From positions 6,368,501 through 6,432,500 of the forward strand of contig JAPTOF010000001.1 of the NCBI GenBank assembly GCA_028554755.1: 64,000 nt of DNA, given 5' to 3'. Origin of the DNA: Cordia subcordata. Lineage: Eukaryota; Streptophyta; Magnoliopsida; Boraginales; Cordiaceae. Both the position numbers and the translations under genes were made by a program. The notes beneath the pieces are model-generated. The model searched no databases. It was not told where the DNA came from and worked only from the letters and a program-made list of their open reading frames with translations. Positions 36,344 to 48,689 of this stretch are shown here, piece after piece. Positions within the stretch are counted from its first letter, which is position 1, and every line of letters starts with the position of its first letter.

Positions 36344-37218
36344 TGTTTGGAGAATCGATAAATATTGTATTTTAGGGATAGATGTTTAACTAGTTGATTG
36401 AACAAAATGTGTTCAGTAAAATTAGCTGTTAGATTAGCTGATAAATATTAAATGACATAAAAGGACATTAATATCATGTTATTATTATTATTGTTATTAT
36501 GATAATTGTAATTACTATTACTATTATAGGAATAAGATAATATATTTCACAATTAGATATTTATTTTCATAATCATATTTTAATGTTAAAGTATAACTAA
36601 TTTTTTGATAAAATATTTATATCAATATTACAAAAATTATTTTGTTAAAAAAAATGTACTAATAAAATTTATGCTTTTAGGGCTCGTTTAGATTGGTTTT
36701 TTTTAAAAACACTTTTTTAACAGCTTTTGAAAATAGCTTTTTTTTAGAAGCTGAAAATTCTGACTTCTAAAAAATTCAGATTTGTAACTTTTTTCAAAAC
36801 GAAATCAAGTGGTTATTGCAAAAGTAATATAACTTTTTAAGGAAAGAAGTGTTTTTTCTTGAAAAAAACCAATCCAAACAGGCCCTTAGTAACGTTGATT
36901 ATATAGAAATTGAAATTTATTTTTATATTATTTCTTATTTATATTTGTGAAAGAAAAAATAAAAATATAGAGAGAGATTGGAAAAATAATAGAAAAATAA
37001 AAAAATACAAAAATGGTAGAATTGCCAAAAAAAGCATGAAAAACTAAAAGCTACCTGAAATGCTAAAATTTTTAACTTTTGAGAAACGCTAGTTGAAATG
37101 CTAAAAGCTATTTAAAAAGCTACTTGAAACGCTAATTTACCGAACATCAATAATTTAGCAAAATAGTGTTTTGACCAGTCAAAACGCTAAACGCTACTTA
37201 AAAAGTTATTGCCGAACA
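36344..37218. mobile_element. Non-autonomous DNA transposon, family A copy 1 (with nested MITE)
   Basis: It aligns along its length with 53152-54560. The right end GCCGAACA is the reverse complement of TGTTCGGC, the left end of copy 2, so the family has TGTTCGGCAA-type terminal inverted repeats. Shared interior strings include TTAACTAGTTGATTGAACAAAAT and TTGATTATATAGAA. No coding region. The superfamily is unresolved because no clear target duplication was found. Confidence 0.75.
36680..36885. mobile_element. Tourist-like MITE nested in family A copy 1
   Basis: 206 bases with inverted repeats (GGGCTCGTTTAGATTGGTTT against AACCAATCCAAACAGGCCC), flanked by TTA at 36677-36679 and 36886-36888. 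The corresponding point in family A copy 2 (near 54222) has only one TTA, an empty site. Same family as 19041-19270. Confidence 0.88.
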
Positions 37219-40200
37219 CACACTTAAACCAAAATGATCACAAAGCCAACTTGTGAACCATATAAAACCAAAAATAATTAACAATAACCCACTTTTAAAA
37301 AAAAATTTCAACAATAGTAATTTATCATTAGAGTCATAAAAGCTTGTGAAATCAAGTTCGCGTACTATAATCTCAAATAGCATAACATAAATAAATGTCA
37401 AATTCTATCATATAAAAATAAAAACAGAAACCTTAGACGTAATTAACATTATATATTAACTAAGCAAAATTCGAAAAACTTCCTTGTAAACAACTATTAT
37501 TGTTGCGTCCGACACATTAACTTCACATGACATATCAAAATTTCAAACTGTTCCTATTTCTAGCTCTTAAAATTGCAATATATAATTAACCATGGCTAAA
37601 AACAGGTTTTCTAAGATATAAACCAACATATGACAATTGGCTTTTCTTTATTGTCAAAGATAAAGCTAGTGGATATTAGCTGCGTCAAAACTTGAAAAGT
37701 AGCTTAGAGTCTAATGGGGTAACAACTTATTTGGCTTTGCTTATTTTGTTGCTTATAAATACTTAAAAAAAAAATATCACTTCACATGTTTTTTTATTAT
37801 TTGAAGCTTATAAGTCCTAAATAAGCTTACCCAAACAGCTCTAAGTGTCATGCGAACAATAAACACCTTTTACTAAGTTGCTTTCTGAAACAGCTATAAC
37901 TTCTATTACATAATCTCTTAATTGAGTTATTGTATCGCAATTGTACCCCACACTTCGAAAATCACCACATTGACTTAAATATGATGTTATCTAGAGTTTG
38001 AAAATTAAAGTTTTTGGTTAACAATATTAAATGGGATTTAAGTGGCTCCAATTTAAATAAAATCTTAAATTAATTAAATGATCTATCAAATCAATGATGG
38101 AATTTAATATGATTTTGCAATCCTAATAACTCGATCCTTCATTTCACATGGCTTTTTAAATGTGAATCTGAAATCCATCATTAACTCAAATCCTTCAATT
38201 GACAATGCTCATTTAGTAATTTATGCAATAATTATTTCTACATGTTTATGTTCACGTGACTTGTAAGATTTTGATTCTTGAATACTTGATGATGGTTAAT
38301 ATGATATTTTCTCGAAACATTGATCATGAATTCGAATTTTCCTTCAAATCCATCCTCAATATTTTTCTAATTTACTATCCATATATCTCTCTAAGTATAT
38401 ATATCTGTGCGTGTCATAAAGATCATTAAAAAAAAAAAAATTTATGTCACGTGTTCTTATGTGATGAATTGTTTTCCTTTCAAAAGTCATTTCCCTCGTT
38501 TCGTGCAAAACTCTTTTTGACAATGTTCAATTATACGTGTCTTTTTTAAAAATACTTTTATTTTACACGGGAGCATCCACATTATATTTATGTTTATACA
38601 TTATATAAAGTAGGGTATATGGTATATTTAAAAATGTCACGTATTTTTATTCTATAATTTTTTTTCTAAAATTTACTTCCTTTTTTTTCATGCTATATGG
38701 TAATTGAGCATTACTTTGTTGGTTAACAGATATTAACTTATAGTAATACTCGTGTAAAATTATTTACAAATCTGAATTGAACTTTATTTTTTCTCAATAA
38801 AAAAGTTATCTCATAATTTAAATTTTTTGTCGTAATTGAGCATTATCTTTATCCAATAAAAATTATTCATCAAATAATTTTTTACAATTGATATAATCTA
38901 AAGTGATACCCATGTAAAATTATTTCTTAATCTAATTCGAGCATTGTTTTTTTGTCAAATAAAAATTGTTTCCTAATCTAAATTTGTCATCTCTCTCTCT
39001 CTCAATGTATACATATGCACAAACAGAAATACATACCTATATATAAGACTGAAGTAGCTATAAGCCTGTGTTGGGTTTTTTTTTTTTGGTTTTTAAAAAC
39101 ATATTTTAAACAAGTTTTTGAAAATTGTTGTTAGAAATAAAAATAAACATTTGGGAATGTGCTTTGAGGGGAAAAAAAAAACTTCTTAAAAAAAATGCAT
39201 TTGAAATATGTGTTCTGGAATCAATTTTTAAGAACAAAAAAAGGACCCAATTTGGTTGCATATGTTTTAAATTTTTTTCCCTCGATTGAAGTAAACAAGT
39301 ATGACTTAAATAACAAAGTCCAAAACTTAAATTTGAAAAAAAAAATGGTCTTAACAAAAGATAAATCTAATTTTATTAAAGAATATATCAGTCGATCTTA
39401 CATTAGCATATCAATCGTCAAATTTATTTTCAAATCAATGAAATAACTACTGCGTTATTCAAGAAAATACTTTCTAATTAAACATTATAATTGATCATGA
39501 GTGATGGTATTTGGTTAGGCAAAAATGTATTTAACTAGACGCATGACTTATGAGATCAAAATTCTATCATAAATTAATATAGTCATGGCAATGGAAGCAT
39601 GTGATATGGTGTTATTGAAAGATAAGAGGCGAACGTAAAAGACTCGAGAAGAGAGAATATGGTGGGTTTGTAAGAATTGATAAAATTTAATTTTTAGATG
39701 ACCTATGTAATAATATTACGATATTGACACTAATAAAAACCTGTTCTCATTCGATTTCATTTGTTTTTCTTAAGTAAAAATAACAAAAAACACTTAAAAT
39801 ATCTAAATGTGTTTCTTTTTTTTTTGGGGGGGGTCAATAGTTTTTTAGAATTGTTTTTGAACACAACACTAGAAATATCTAACCAAATGAATTTCTTGTT
39901 TTTTATTTTAAAAAAAATTGTTTTTCAATTTTATGACTATTGTTAAAGACTTAATTTGACGTTATATATAAATTTTTAATATTTATATTATATCGGTGTA
40001 TCGTATCGGTGTCACCTTATTTCACTTCTAATCTAATATATTTAAAAATTGAAGAGAAAAAGGAAATTAGCAAATGGAAAGAAAAAGAATGAATATTTCC
40101 ATTTTAAAACCACGTACCCTGATTCTATGAGTTATTATTTGTCAAAAAAGCTAGTTCACCTGGAAACCCAACATCCACTAATTCGTTTTCAATTCTTACT

Positions 40201-40436
40201 TTTCCGGTCCAAATATTCTATTAAATTACCATAAATTTATGTGAGAAAACATCATTAGTGTTAAAAAAATAATGAGATTTGATATAATAAATTATATATA
40301 TTATTTAACTGTAAAATCAAGAATAATTAACAATAAATAAATATATTAAAAAGATTCACTTCTAATATGGCTGTCCACAAATTGATTCTTGTTAAATATA
40401 TATTGTAATTGACTTTTACCGAGTGTTATGCCTAAA
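37219..40436. other. AT-rich intergenic DNA
   Basis: No gene recognised. A poly(T)/poly(A)-rich patch at 39075-39350 resembles an eroded Tourist-like MITE but has no provable ends. Confidence 0.35.
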
Positions 40437-40454
40437 ACAATTCGTTATTAACCC

Positions 40455-40860
40455 CCAGGGGCATAAGTGAGTTGGTAAGTGGCCAGGTGATTGGGGTAGA
40501 AACACTCCGACAACCTGGGTTCGAATCCGTGTGGCGGCAGTTCCCTGCTGAAATATTGTGGGGCTGTTGATGGGTTCGTGACCCGTTGGTCCTCTCTCTC
40601 ACAGGACTGCCACTCATGCATATTCCTGATTTACATCCCACCTTGCCATGGGGCTTCTGGCACAGGTAGAGAAAGGGCTCACCTTCGGACTAATTCTTTT
40701 AAAAAATTTGGCCTGATTTACATCCCACCTTGCCATGGGGCTTCTGGCACAGGTAAAGAAAGGGTTCACCTTCGGACTAATTCTTTTAAAAAATTTGGCC
40801 ATGGGACCTTTGGCACGAGTAGAGAAGGATTCGCCTTCCGACTAACTCTTTTTTTTTCAA
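40455..40860 (+). mobile_element. tRNA-derived SINE-like block with a tandemly repeated 3' part
   Basis: The head has a box-A-like AGTGAGTTGGTAAGTGG and a clear box-B GGGTTCGAATCC about 50 bases later. The 3' part is a unit of 87 bases present at 40625-40711 and 40712-40798, followed by a diverged partial copy (40799-40858) ending in a T run. Repeat boundaries are clear; the SINE assignment rests on the two promoter boxes. Confidence 0.65.
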
Positions 40861-40864
40861 AAAA

Positions 40865-41842
40865 AAAGATATATAGAAGGAAAAGAAACCTCGCCACGTT
40901 TCACCAACCACGTAAATTGCGTGCGGTAGAAATATTCCCGAAGTTGTAAACTTGTAATCAATCCTCAAATTCGTCTCAAACCTTCTTCAATCCATCTCCG
41001 TCTCTCTCTAGGGTTTCCCTGTTCATCTCATCTTCCCAACGCAACTCAAACACACACACACACACATATGCAACCGCCAAATTCTTTCCAATTCCTGATA
41101 GTGATAGGATTCATCTAAATCAGTCCTTCTCTTAACCATTAGATTTTTCTGCACTTGTTTCTTTGGGTGTGCACAAAATCAATATAAATACTATGTTAAT
41201 AATCTCTGTTCTCTTTAAATTCTCATCATTGAATGGGATAAAGTTCACGAATCTCCGTGTTTTTGGCCCTGGTTTGAATCCTTTTTCTCCTTACAACATT
41301 GCCAATCACTTCTCTCGCTAAAAATCTCATTTTTTCTTTTTTAAAAACTATTATTTGTCATCTTTCGGAAAAAACATGTAAGAAAGATAAACGCCCAGAA
41401 AAGAAAAATTTTCAAAGGGTCTGCATTTGTTTTTGGGTGTTTGGAGCTGAGATAGTTTCTGGGTTTTTCTTGAAACTGAAAAATAATATCTGGGTTTGTT
41501 TAGTTTCTTTTGCATATCATGTAAGCAAGGTAAAATAATATCTGAGTTTGTTTAGTTTCTTTTGCATATCATGTAAGCAAGGTGAATCAGGATTTTGATA
41601 AAGGGCCTTGATATTAGGGCCGTTTGGGATTTTATACTGAGATACACAAAGTGGGTTTGTGTTGCAATTTAAGAAAAGAGTTGGAATCTAGCTCTGAAGA
41701 TTTCTACTTTTTGTTTCTCTGGGTGTGGGTGCTACCCGCTGAGGTATCGTCTGGGTTTGGAATTTCAAGATAAGATCACTGAGTTTGTTTTGCCGCTAAA
41801 TTTTACTGTGAAGGACCCTTGTGGAAGGGATTGTGGAAGGAA
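40865..41842 (+). promoter_or_regulatory. Promoter and 5' leader of the PIA-like gene
   Basis: ACGT-containing strings (CCACGTTTC, CCACGTAAA near 40895-40912) precede CT-rich leader text (CGTCTCTCTCTAGGG near 41000) and an AC run at 41050-41067. A 52-bp direct duplication (41480-41531 and 41532-41583) lies in the leader or a leader intron. The transcription start cannot be placed. Confidence 0.45.
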
Positions 41843-44116
41843 ATGGGAACTATGGTAGAAAATCATGGGGGTTTTAAGAGACGGAGCAGGCGGTTGCATC
41901 TCTCTGTTGGGGATAGGGATGATAGAGGTTGGACTTCGCTCCACATTGTGGCTAGGAAAGGCGATCTCCGTGAGGTGAGTTGCAAGTCTCTCAAGCTGTT
42001 AATCATTAAATTGGTTTCAAAGTTATCTGATTATGTATGTTGTTTAATGTCTTGGATCCATGAGAAGACTATGTTCTCCTTAGTACATAATTGTTCTATA
42101 TACTATCAGTATGTTTGACTTATATGTTCTGCTTGATGGATTTCTAGAATTATTCATACTGTATTGTTGGCGAATATGAACATAGAAGGAGTAAATTTCA
42201 TTTCGTAGATCCATTTGCCCTCCTATATCCCTTCCAGTTCTGTATCTGCAACCTGTTATTCACTTATCACCTAATAAGATGGAAGACCAGCTTTAGGAAT
42301 GGAATGTCACACCTAGTAGAGTTGCATACTGGCACAGTGTCGTTGCATTTTGAAGAAATTCACATCCTACGATTTGGGCGTCTGCTTAGATTGTAGAAGC
42401 AATACCTTTACTTCACAAATTAACTTGTTGTCATGCAAATAGTGTGTATTTTTGCTATCTCATTTGACTGTACAAAGTGTGTATTTTTGCTATCTCATTT
42501 GACTGAACATTGACTTTTCACTCTTCGCCCATGAGCTTAGTTACTGCCCCATTAAGTTGCAGATCGCTTTTGTTGTGAGTCAGTACCTTAAGATGTCTGT
42601 AATTACTTAACTGACATTATCAAATCAGTTTCATCTTTTCTTGTGATGCCAACGAGCTTAATTGCCTTTACTGCCGACAAGCGTAAATTGCCTTTACTGC
42701 CGACAAGCTTAATTGCTATCTTTAAGGGAAGCTTAATCTTACCATTGCCCACAAGCTTAATTGCCTTTACTGCCTTATTTATGCTCGGGTGGGTTCTAGC
42801 TGGAGTAATTGAAATTTTTTCCGCCCCCTTTCCATAAAATCATGAGTAGAGGGGTGGAGCTCACTCAGAAAGAAAGGATGGCCTTTGTCTGGTCATGTGA
42901 TTCTAGCAGTGGCTTTTCTTAAAATTAGATGGTCAACCTGGGGTAACAATTACGACTGGATATGTTGAGGATGCCTACATTCCACACCATTTTCTTTTGA
43001 GTTATTATTTGCCTGTACAGGAAGGTTGGTTTCTCAGGTTCTGTCTCTGATGTCTTCATGTATTTTTAATCTCTCCGTTAAGCATATATTCTTTTGTATT
43101 ATAGTTGGTTGTGTGTGTGTTTTGTTTTATAACATAGTTGGTAGTGTAATTAATTAGATAGCAGGAGTTTAGCTTTTGATTTTGGTAGCCTAGTTATTTC
43201 TGGAAGTGTCAATGTCTGGTGTAGAGTTTGGCAATTATGGGTTGATGCATTGAACTTGCCAACAGTTTCATCTGAGTGTAACAGCGCAACATCTTTTATT
43301 TGCTTACTTAGAAGCTGTTGTTTCAGACAGAGAGATATTTCTTTCCAGTTTTCAGGTTTGGATTTTCATAACGCAGGCAGTTGTGTTAGCTGTTAATGTT
43401 AGGGATCTGATTATTGGAGTACAATTAAGCTCTAGCTTTTATATTTCTTTTGTTTGTTCGGATCTATTAACATTGTGCCCTGATCTAATTGAGTGCTGAC
43501 CATATTAATTTACATATGGTTCAGATAATAATTATTCACTTCTATTTTGGCATTTCAAATGTCCTCGAAAGGAATTAATTTCATCTTTCTTTTGGCAGGT
43601 GAAGCGACTTCTTGATGAAGGAATGGATGTAAATGTTGCTGCCACGGGTCCTAAATCACATGGTGTGACCCCACTCCATCTTGCTGCTAAGGGTGGCCAT
43701 CTCAAGGTTATGGACGAATTACTTGAGCGTGGAGCTGATATTGATGCACGAACGAAGGGTGCCTGTGGCTGTAAGTTTATTTCATCTTGTCCTTCCATTT
43801 ATCTCTGAGAAATTAGAGGAAGACCATGATTTAGGTGTTTCATGCTATAGATTTTGAACAATGTATTATGCTGACCCGATCTTGATTGTTGCATTCAGGG
43901 ACTCCTCTTCACCTGGCAGCTAAGGAAAGGAAGAGGAAAGCAATCAGGTTCTTGATAAAAAATGGGGCATTTTTGCCAGATGACATCAATGACACCAGGT
44001 TCAATCCACCACTTCACTACTGTCATGGCCTTGAATGGGCTTATGAGGAAATGAAGCGTTGTCAACTTGAAAGCTTATCATCATCTGGGGAAGGATCTTA
44101 CAGTTCTGAAAATTGA
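41843..44116 (+). CDS. PIA1/PIA2-like ankyrin-repeat protein, three exons
   Basis: Exons are 41843-41974, 43599-43770 and 43899-44116, with GT-AG introns and correct phases (a Trp codon is split between exons 2 and 3). The product is 173 residues. It has three ankyrin repeats: about 27-60 (RGWTSLHIVARKGDL), 66-98 (GVTPLHLAAKGGHLKVM) and 104-135 (GWTPLHLAAKERKRKAI). The conserved tail FNPPLHYCHGLEWAYEEMKR is the signature of the phytochrome-interacting ankyrin proteins PIA1/PIA2, which bind phytochrome in light signalling. The N-terminus KRRSRRLHLS is basic. A second in-frame ATG lies nine bases after the first; the first was chosen. The identity of the family is firm; the light-signalling role is carried over from it. 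Confidence 0.9.
42442..42511. repeat. 35-bp tandem duplication in PIA-like intron 1
   Basis: GTGTGTATTTTTGCTATCTC followed by ATTTGACTG occurs twice, starting at 42442 and 42477. Confidence 0.9.
42648..42775. repeat. Minisatellite (AAGCTTAATTGCCTTTACTGCC units) in PIA-like intron 1
   Basis: About four units of 25-30 bases share AAGCTTAATTGC and TTTACTGCC, with some truncated. A short open frame through it is a by-product of the repeat. Confidence 0.85.
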
Positions 44117-44411
44117 GGTGGATTCAAATGGACTTGGAATCTTTCTGAAGGGTTGATTTGGTTATTCTATAAGCTACAACTATGGTTTCTCTTGTTGTCT
44201 CTCTCATTCTGTGCTTTTATCACTTTGCACATTTTGTCCGGATTGGTAAACCATACAGCTTATAGGTGGCTTCCGAGTACTGTGTGGAGTCTTATAATCA
44301 CGTGTCGAGATTGAATACTGTGTACAAGTACCTTTTTTTTTTGTGGTTTTGTGTATTATTTCTGGACCTTGGATAAACCATGTATGCTGTAACAGATCTC
44401 CCGTAATGTGA

Positions 44412-44417
44412 AATAAA
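44412..44417 (+). terminator. AATAAA polyadenylation signal of the PIA-like gene
   Basis: A canonical signal about 300 bases after the stop codon, a usual plant 3' UTR length. Confidence 0.55.
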
Positions 44418-47400
44418 ATCACTAGTTCTCTGTGATGTTGCATCTTAGAATTTCGTGGTTGTTTTGCACTGGAGGCATCCATCTTTGTTCTTATAGCATA
44501 TCTTTTCATAAAACCCATTGTGAAATGGATGAGCATCTGGTAATTAAAACCCTCTTTCTCTCCTGCTCTCACCAAAGTTACACTTTGACTTCGAGATACA
44601 AAAATCCTTTTTACAATTTAATTTTTTCATTTTCATGTTCATTTTTTTAGTTGCATTCTTTGGATGGTGTGGTGAAGAGAGAGGCTTCAGCAGTTGGAAA
44701 ATTGCTTTTGCACTTCATTTTGCGAATCTATGCAATAATGCAACATGGACTTATTTCTGGAATCTGTGCGACAGAATTTTTTTTTTTTGAAGGGGGAAAA
44801 TTATATGAAAGGTTTTCTATGTTGTCTTACTTTTTAAAGTTATATGGTGTTTGTAAGCTCTTGTAATATAGAATTGTATTTGCAGCTGAATTAATATTAT
44901 TTGGATACTTAAAATACTTTTAAGTTAATTTTATCATTAGTAAATACTTGTAAAATTAGAATTAATATGCATATATTACTTATATAGGATGGTATAAAAA
45001 AATAGTGTTGTAGCATATTAATAATTATAAAGATATTTTTGTCTTCATAAGGTTTTTTCTGGATTCACTTTTCATGGAATCACAAATTTCATCATTTGGA
45101 TTAGGATTTCAGTATAACTAAAGTAAATTCAGAATTTGCAAATCTTGATATTCCAAATAAATTGCATACTTTAATAAAGTGTTACCAAACACAAAAAATT
45201 AGTTTTGCAAATGAATTTCACAAAATTTTGTGTAATTCATTTGTTCCAAACAGTTTGTTAGCCTTCATTGATTGAAAAAGTTTAAATTAGTCTTTGATGT
45301 TTTACAAATATGTCTAATTAGTCTCTTTTTTTTTTCTTCAAAAATTCAAATTAATCCTCAATATTCGGTAAAGTCATTCAAACTACTCTAAAAGTTTAGT
45401 AAAACAATGGGATTAATTTGAATAAGTTTGTGAAATTTTGAGGATTAATATGAACGTTTTCAAATAATAAGGACTAATTTGATTCTATTTTAAAATATTG
45501 AGGATTTAGTTGAATTTTTCTAAACAATAAAGATTAATTTGAAATTAAATGATAACTTTGGGAACCTTTTCGACATTAACCCTTTCCGAAACACGTGTTT
45601 CCACTTGGAAGTGTTGATTATCGTCTGATTCTCTAATCTCTTGATTCTTAAGTAGTAGCGGTAGACTCCTGCAAGATTGCCTAGTTCTTCACTCCTTTTT
45701 GTGTTGCGGGAACCCTTTCCTTAAAATTCGAACGAATGAATTTGTTCAAAAATTAATAGTTGTGAACAGTTAATATAATTGTGATGAATTATGTTAATAC
45801 TAATTATTAAATTTCGTTCATATCGTCATAATGTTACGAGGAGGTTAGCACTCAATAATTCTAGATGCTTTTTTTTTTTAATTATTATTAATAATCTAAA
45901 GATTCGCTGTCCTCCATAGCTACCAGGCTTTAACCTAAGGTAGATTAAAATATCCGAGCACTCCCACTCGTATGTTCTCTAATCATGTGGAATGTACTCT
46001 GGTTTTAAGCTGAGAGGATCGGTACAAGAGTAAGTTTCTACTTCATAAATACAGTTTAATTTTTTCAGGCAACCGTTTCCTACCATTCATTTGAACGGTT
46101 TTATATGTTGTAGGTTCATGTTCTTTCAAATGTGAAAAAAAATACGAGTTTAACCAAAAAAAAAAAATTTCTTTTAGAAAGAATTAATTCAAACGGGTCC
46201 CTATTATGTATTTTTTTTGTAAAAGTTATACATTTGAATTAGATCGCTCGTGACACCTGATTTTCAATGCTAATTAATACTACTATGATGCTAACCAATT
46301 TCCCGAGAAGGAAAAAAAGGTAACATTCTCGATAAAATACTAAAATATTCAAATATTTTCTCGTTTTATGAGAGCCGCATGACTTCATTGCGATGCGTCC
46401 CTGTAGAGTGGAAAGGAGAGTTGAATGAGTCATACCCTTGTAATATACACGCGTCTAGGCTCGGACTGATATCGCTCGTGTTATATATCTTTTATATTTT
46501 ATATTTTCTGTTATTTAAACAATTATAAAATTAAAGGCAATTAGTTTTATTAAGAAAAAACTTATCAATTCATTAGCATTATATTTTTTCGAACTTCTTT
46601 TATTGATTTGTTAGTAATATACTCTCACTCATTAAAAAATTAAAAAAACTAAGATTAACTATCAAGCGCCATGTAATGTAGTTAACTTATTCTTGATACG
46701 TTCTTTAAGTATTAGTATTTTTTAAAAAAATTTTAATGTCAATAGACAACAGATGGTCTTGCAAGATTCCCCATTAGAATTGATTGTGAACTTAGATACC
46801 TTCTCCGCCTACATTTTGACTCTAGCTAAGCCAAAAATATATAATAATAATAATAATTAATTAATTAAAAAACAAAGAAGTGTAGCGAAATCAATTTGGA
46901 GAGTTCTCCGAAAGTCTTCGGTACTGGGAAACATTTAAGTCAGAAGTAAATGCACTTAGCAAAAAAGTCGGACAACTTTTGGTCAAGTAAGAACAAACCT
47001 GTCCTGTTTGTGCTTTTTTCCCCATTTAGGGTAGGAGCTGACGCAATTTGTATCTCTAGTGACATCCTAATGATTACCACTTGGTGGATCGATAATTTAG
47101 TTCATTATTGTTAAATTATGTTTATAACGTTCTTATATTTGTAAGATAGTACGAGTATTATTATACAAAAATCTTAGACCTTACCTTGGTCATATTAATC
47201 GGTGAACCGCGCATGGTGTGAGAAACCTTGCAAATTCTTGAAAATTCGTAAAAGTCCACAACTAACATGGGTTTGAATTACTCCCTCCGCCTCACTTTAT
47301 TAGTGTCTAAAGTTTTTATACTCAAACCAATAAAACTAATTAATAGTCTCATTTTTAGATGAGTTTGCAATAACTTGACAAAAACAACTTTATTTTGTTT

Positions 47401-48580
47401 TTGTCTTATATGATAGTAATGAGATTTAGTTGACAATAAAATAAGAGTAAATCTGAAAAAAAAAATTATTACTTGCTTAAACTTTTCAAAGTAATGGATA
47501 TTTTGATAAAAGCTCAAATACAACGTTTTTGAAAAATCATAATTTTAAACTTTTCAAAAAAAATACTTTTTTAAAAATGTTAAAAAAATACTTTAAAAAA
47601 AATCAATTTAAACAATTCCATAGAAGTACTTGAGCTGCAGTAGACAATGTTAATATTAATAAAAATGCGTCAAACTTGTGGTGAGATAAGAATATTTGCA
47701 AGCTAGATTGTCTACTAATAATCAAGAGATTAAACAATAATATCCATACACACCACACACGGCCGGCCGGCCTCAGAGTTTGCAACTACTATAGAAAAGC
47801 CCACTCCACAAACAAATTGGTCCTAAACTAGATTATAAAATTATGATATTATAAGTAAATTTAATAAATTATCAATTATTAAGAAGTTATTCATAACTGT
47901 AAATCTCATTCATAATGTTGGAGTATTTTAAAATCATTCTTGCTCCCATAATATAGTCACAAGAAAATGGTCCATTTGAGAATGATATAGTAATAATATG
48001 ATTATAGTAAGATTATTTAAAAATTTTAACAGCATTAAATCTCTTTCTTAACGTGTATAACAAGAGGGTTTCTAAGATCTCAAGCTAAAGCCTAAAGGCC
48101 ATTTTGCTTTTCACATTAACATGATATTAGGTATCGTATAAATGTAATATGTAATAACTTAAGCCTAATTAAAGGTAACGTATGGCTTGTTTGGGTTGAT
48201 TATTTTCAAAAGCGTTTTTTCTTTAAAATTTTTGAAAAAAAAGTGGTTTTTTCGAGATGATAAAATTTTTGAATTTCTAAAAAAACAGAAATTGATTTTT
48301 TTTTGAATTTCAAAATTTTTTAAAAAAGTTCTATTCAAATACTCCCATTCTAAAAGATTAGTCTATTAAGTTGGATCTCCCATTAAACTTCAAGGACTCC
48401 TCACAAATAAGTAGAATTTTCTATGTAGAAAATCATTATATAATGCACATCTAACAAAGGACTTCATAATAAAATAACACCAATTAACATTATAAGTAAA
48501 AAGATTATCCATTTCATTAACCTTTACATCAAAAGCTTATGGTAAAGTATACAATAGTGCTTCCTTTCTAAACCAAGAAG
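44418..48580. other. AT-rich intergenic DNA with transposon remnants
   Basis: No gene recognised. The region 45270-45560 repeats phrases like GGATTAATTTGAA and ACTAATTTGA in both orientations, as decayed MITEs do. At 47279 the text ACTCCCTCCGCCTCA resembles one Stowaway/mariner terminus, but the opposite end is missing. Near 48184-48340 text like GGCTTGTTTGGGTTGATT suggests a decayed Tourist-like MITE. Confidence 0.35.
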
Positions 48581-48586
48581 ATAAAT

Positions 48587-48592
48587 TTTATT
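48587..48592 (-). terminator. AATAAA polyadenylation signal of the F-box gene
   Basis: On the minus strand AATAAA lies about 100 bases after the stop codon at 48690. Confidence 0.5.
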
Positions 48593-48689
48593 TTGCAAAA
48601 ATATGTAAAAATTCACCATATCAAACAAACATAAATTTACCTTATCTAATAATGAAGAATGGCGATAATCAAACCCAAAAGAAAAGACA

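Noticed and set aside
40470..40540. A possible tRNA gene
   Set aside because: Only the promoter boxes fit; no acceptor stem is seen and the unit continues into a SINE-like repeated 3' part.
47603..47785. 60-residue minus-strand open frame
   Set aside because: No resemblance to a known family, no flanking exons and AT-rich context; chance frame.
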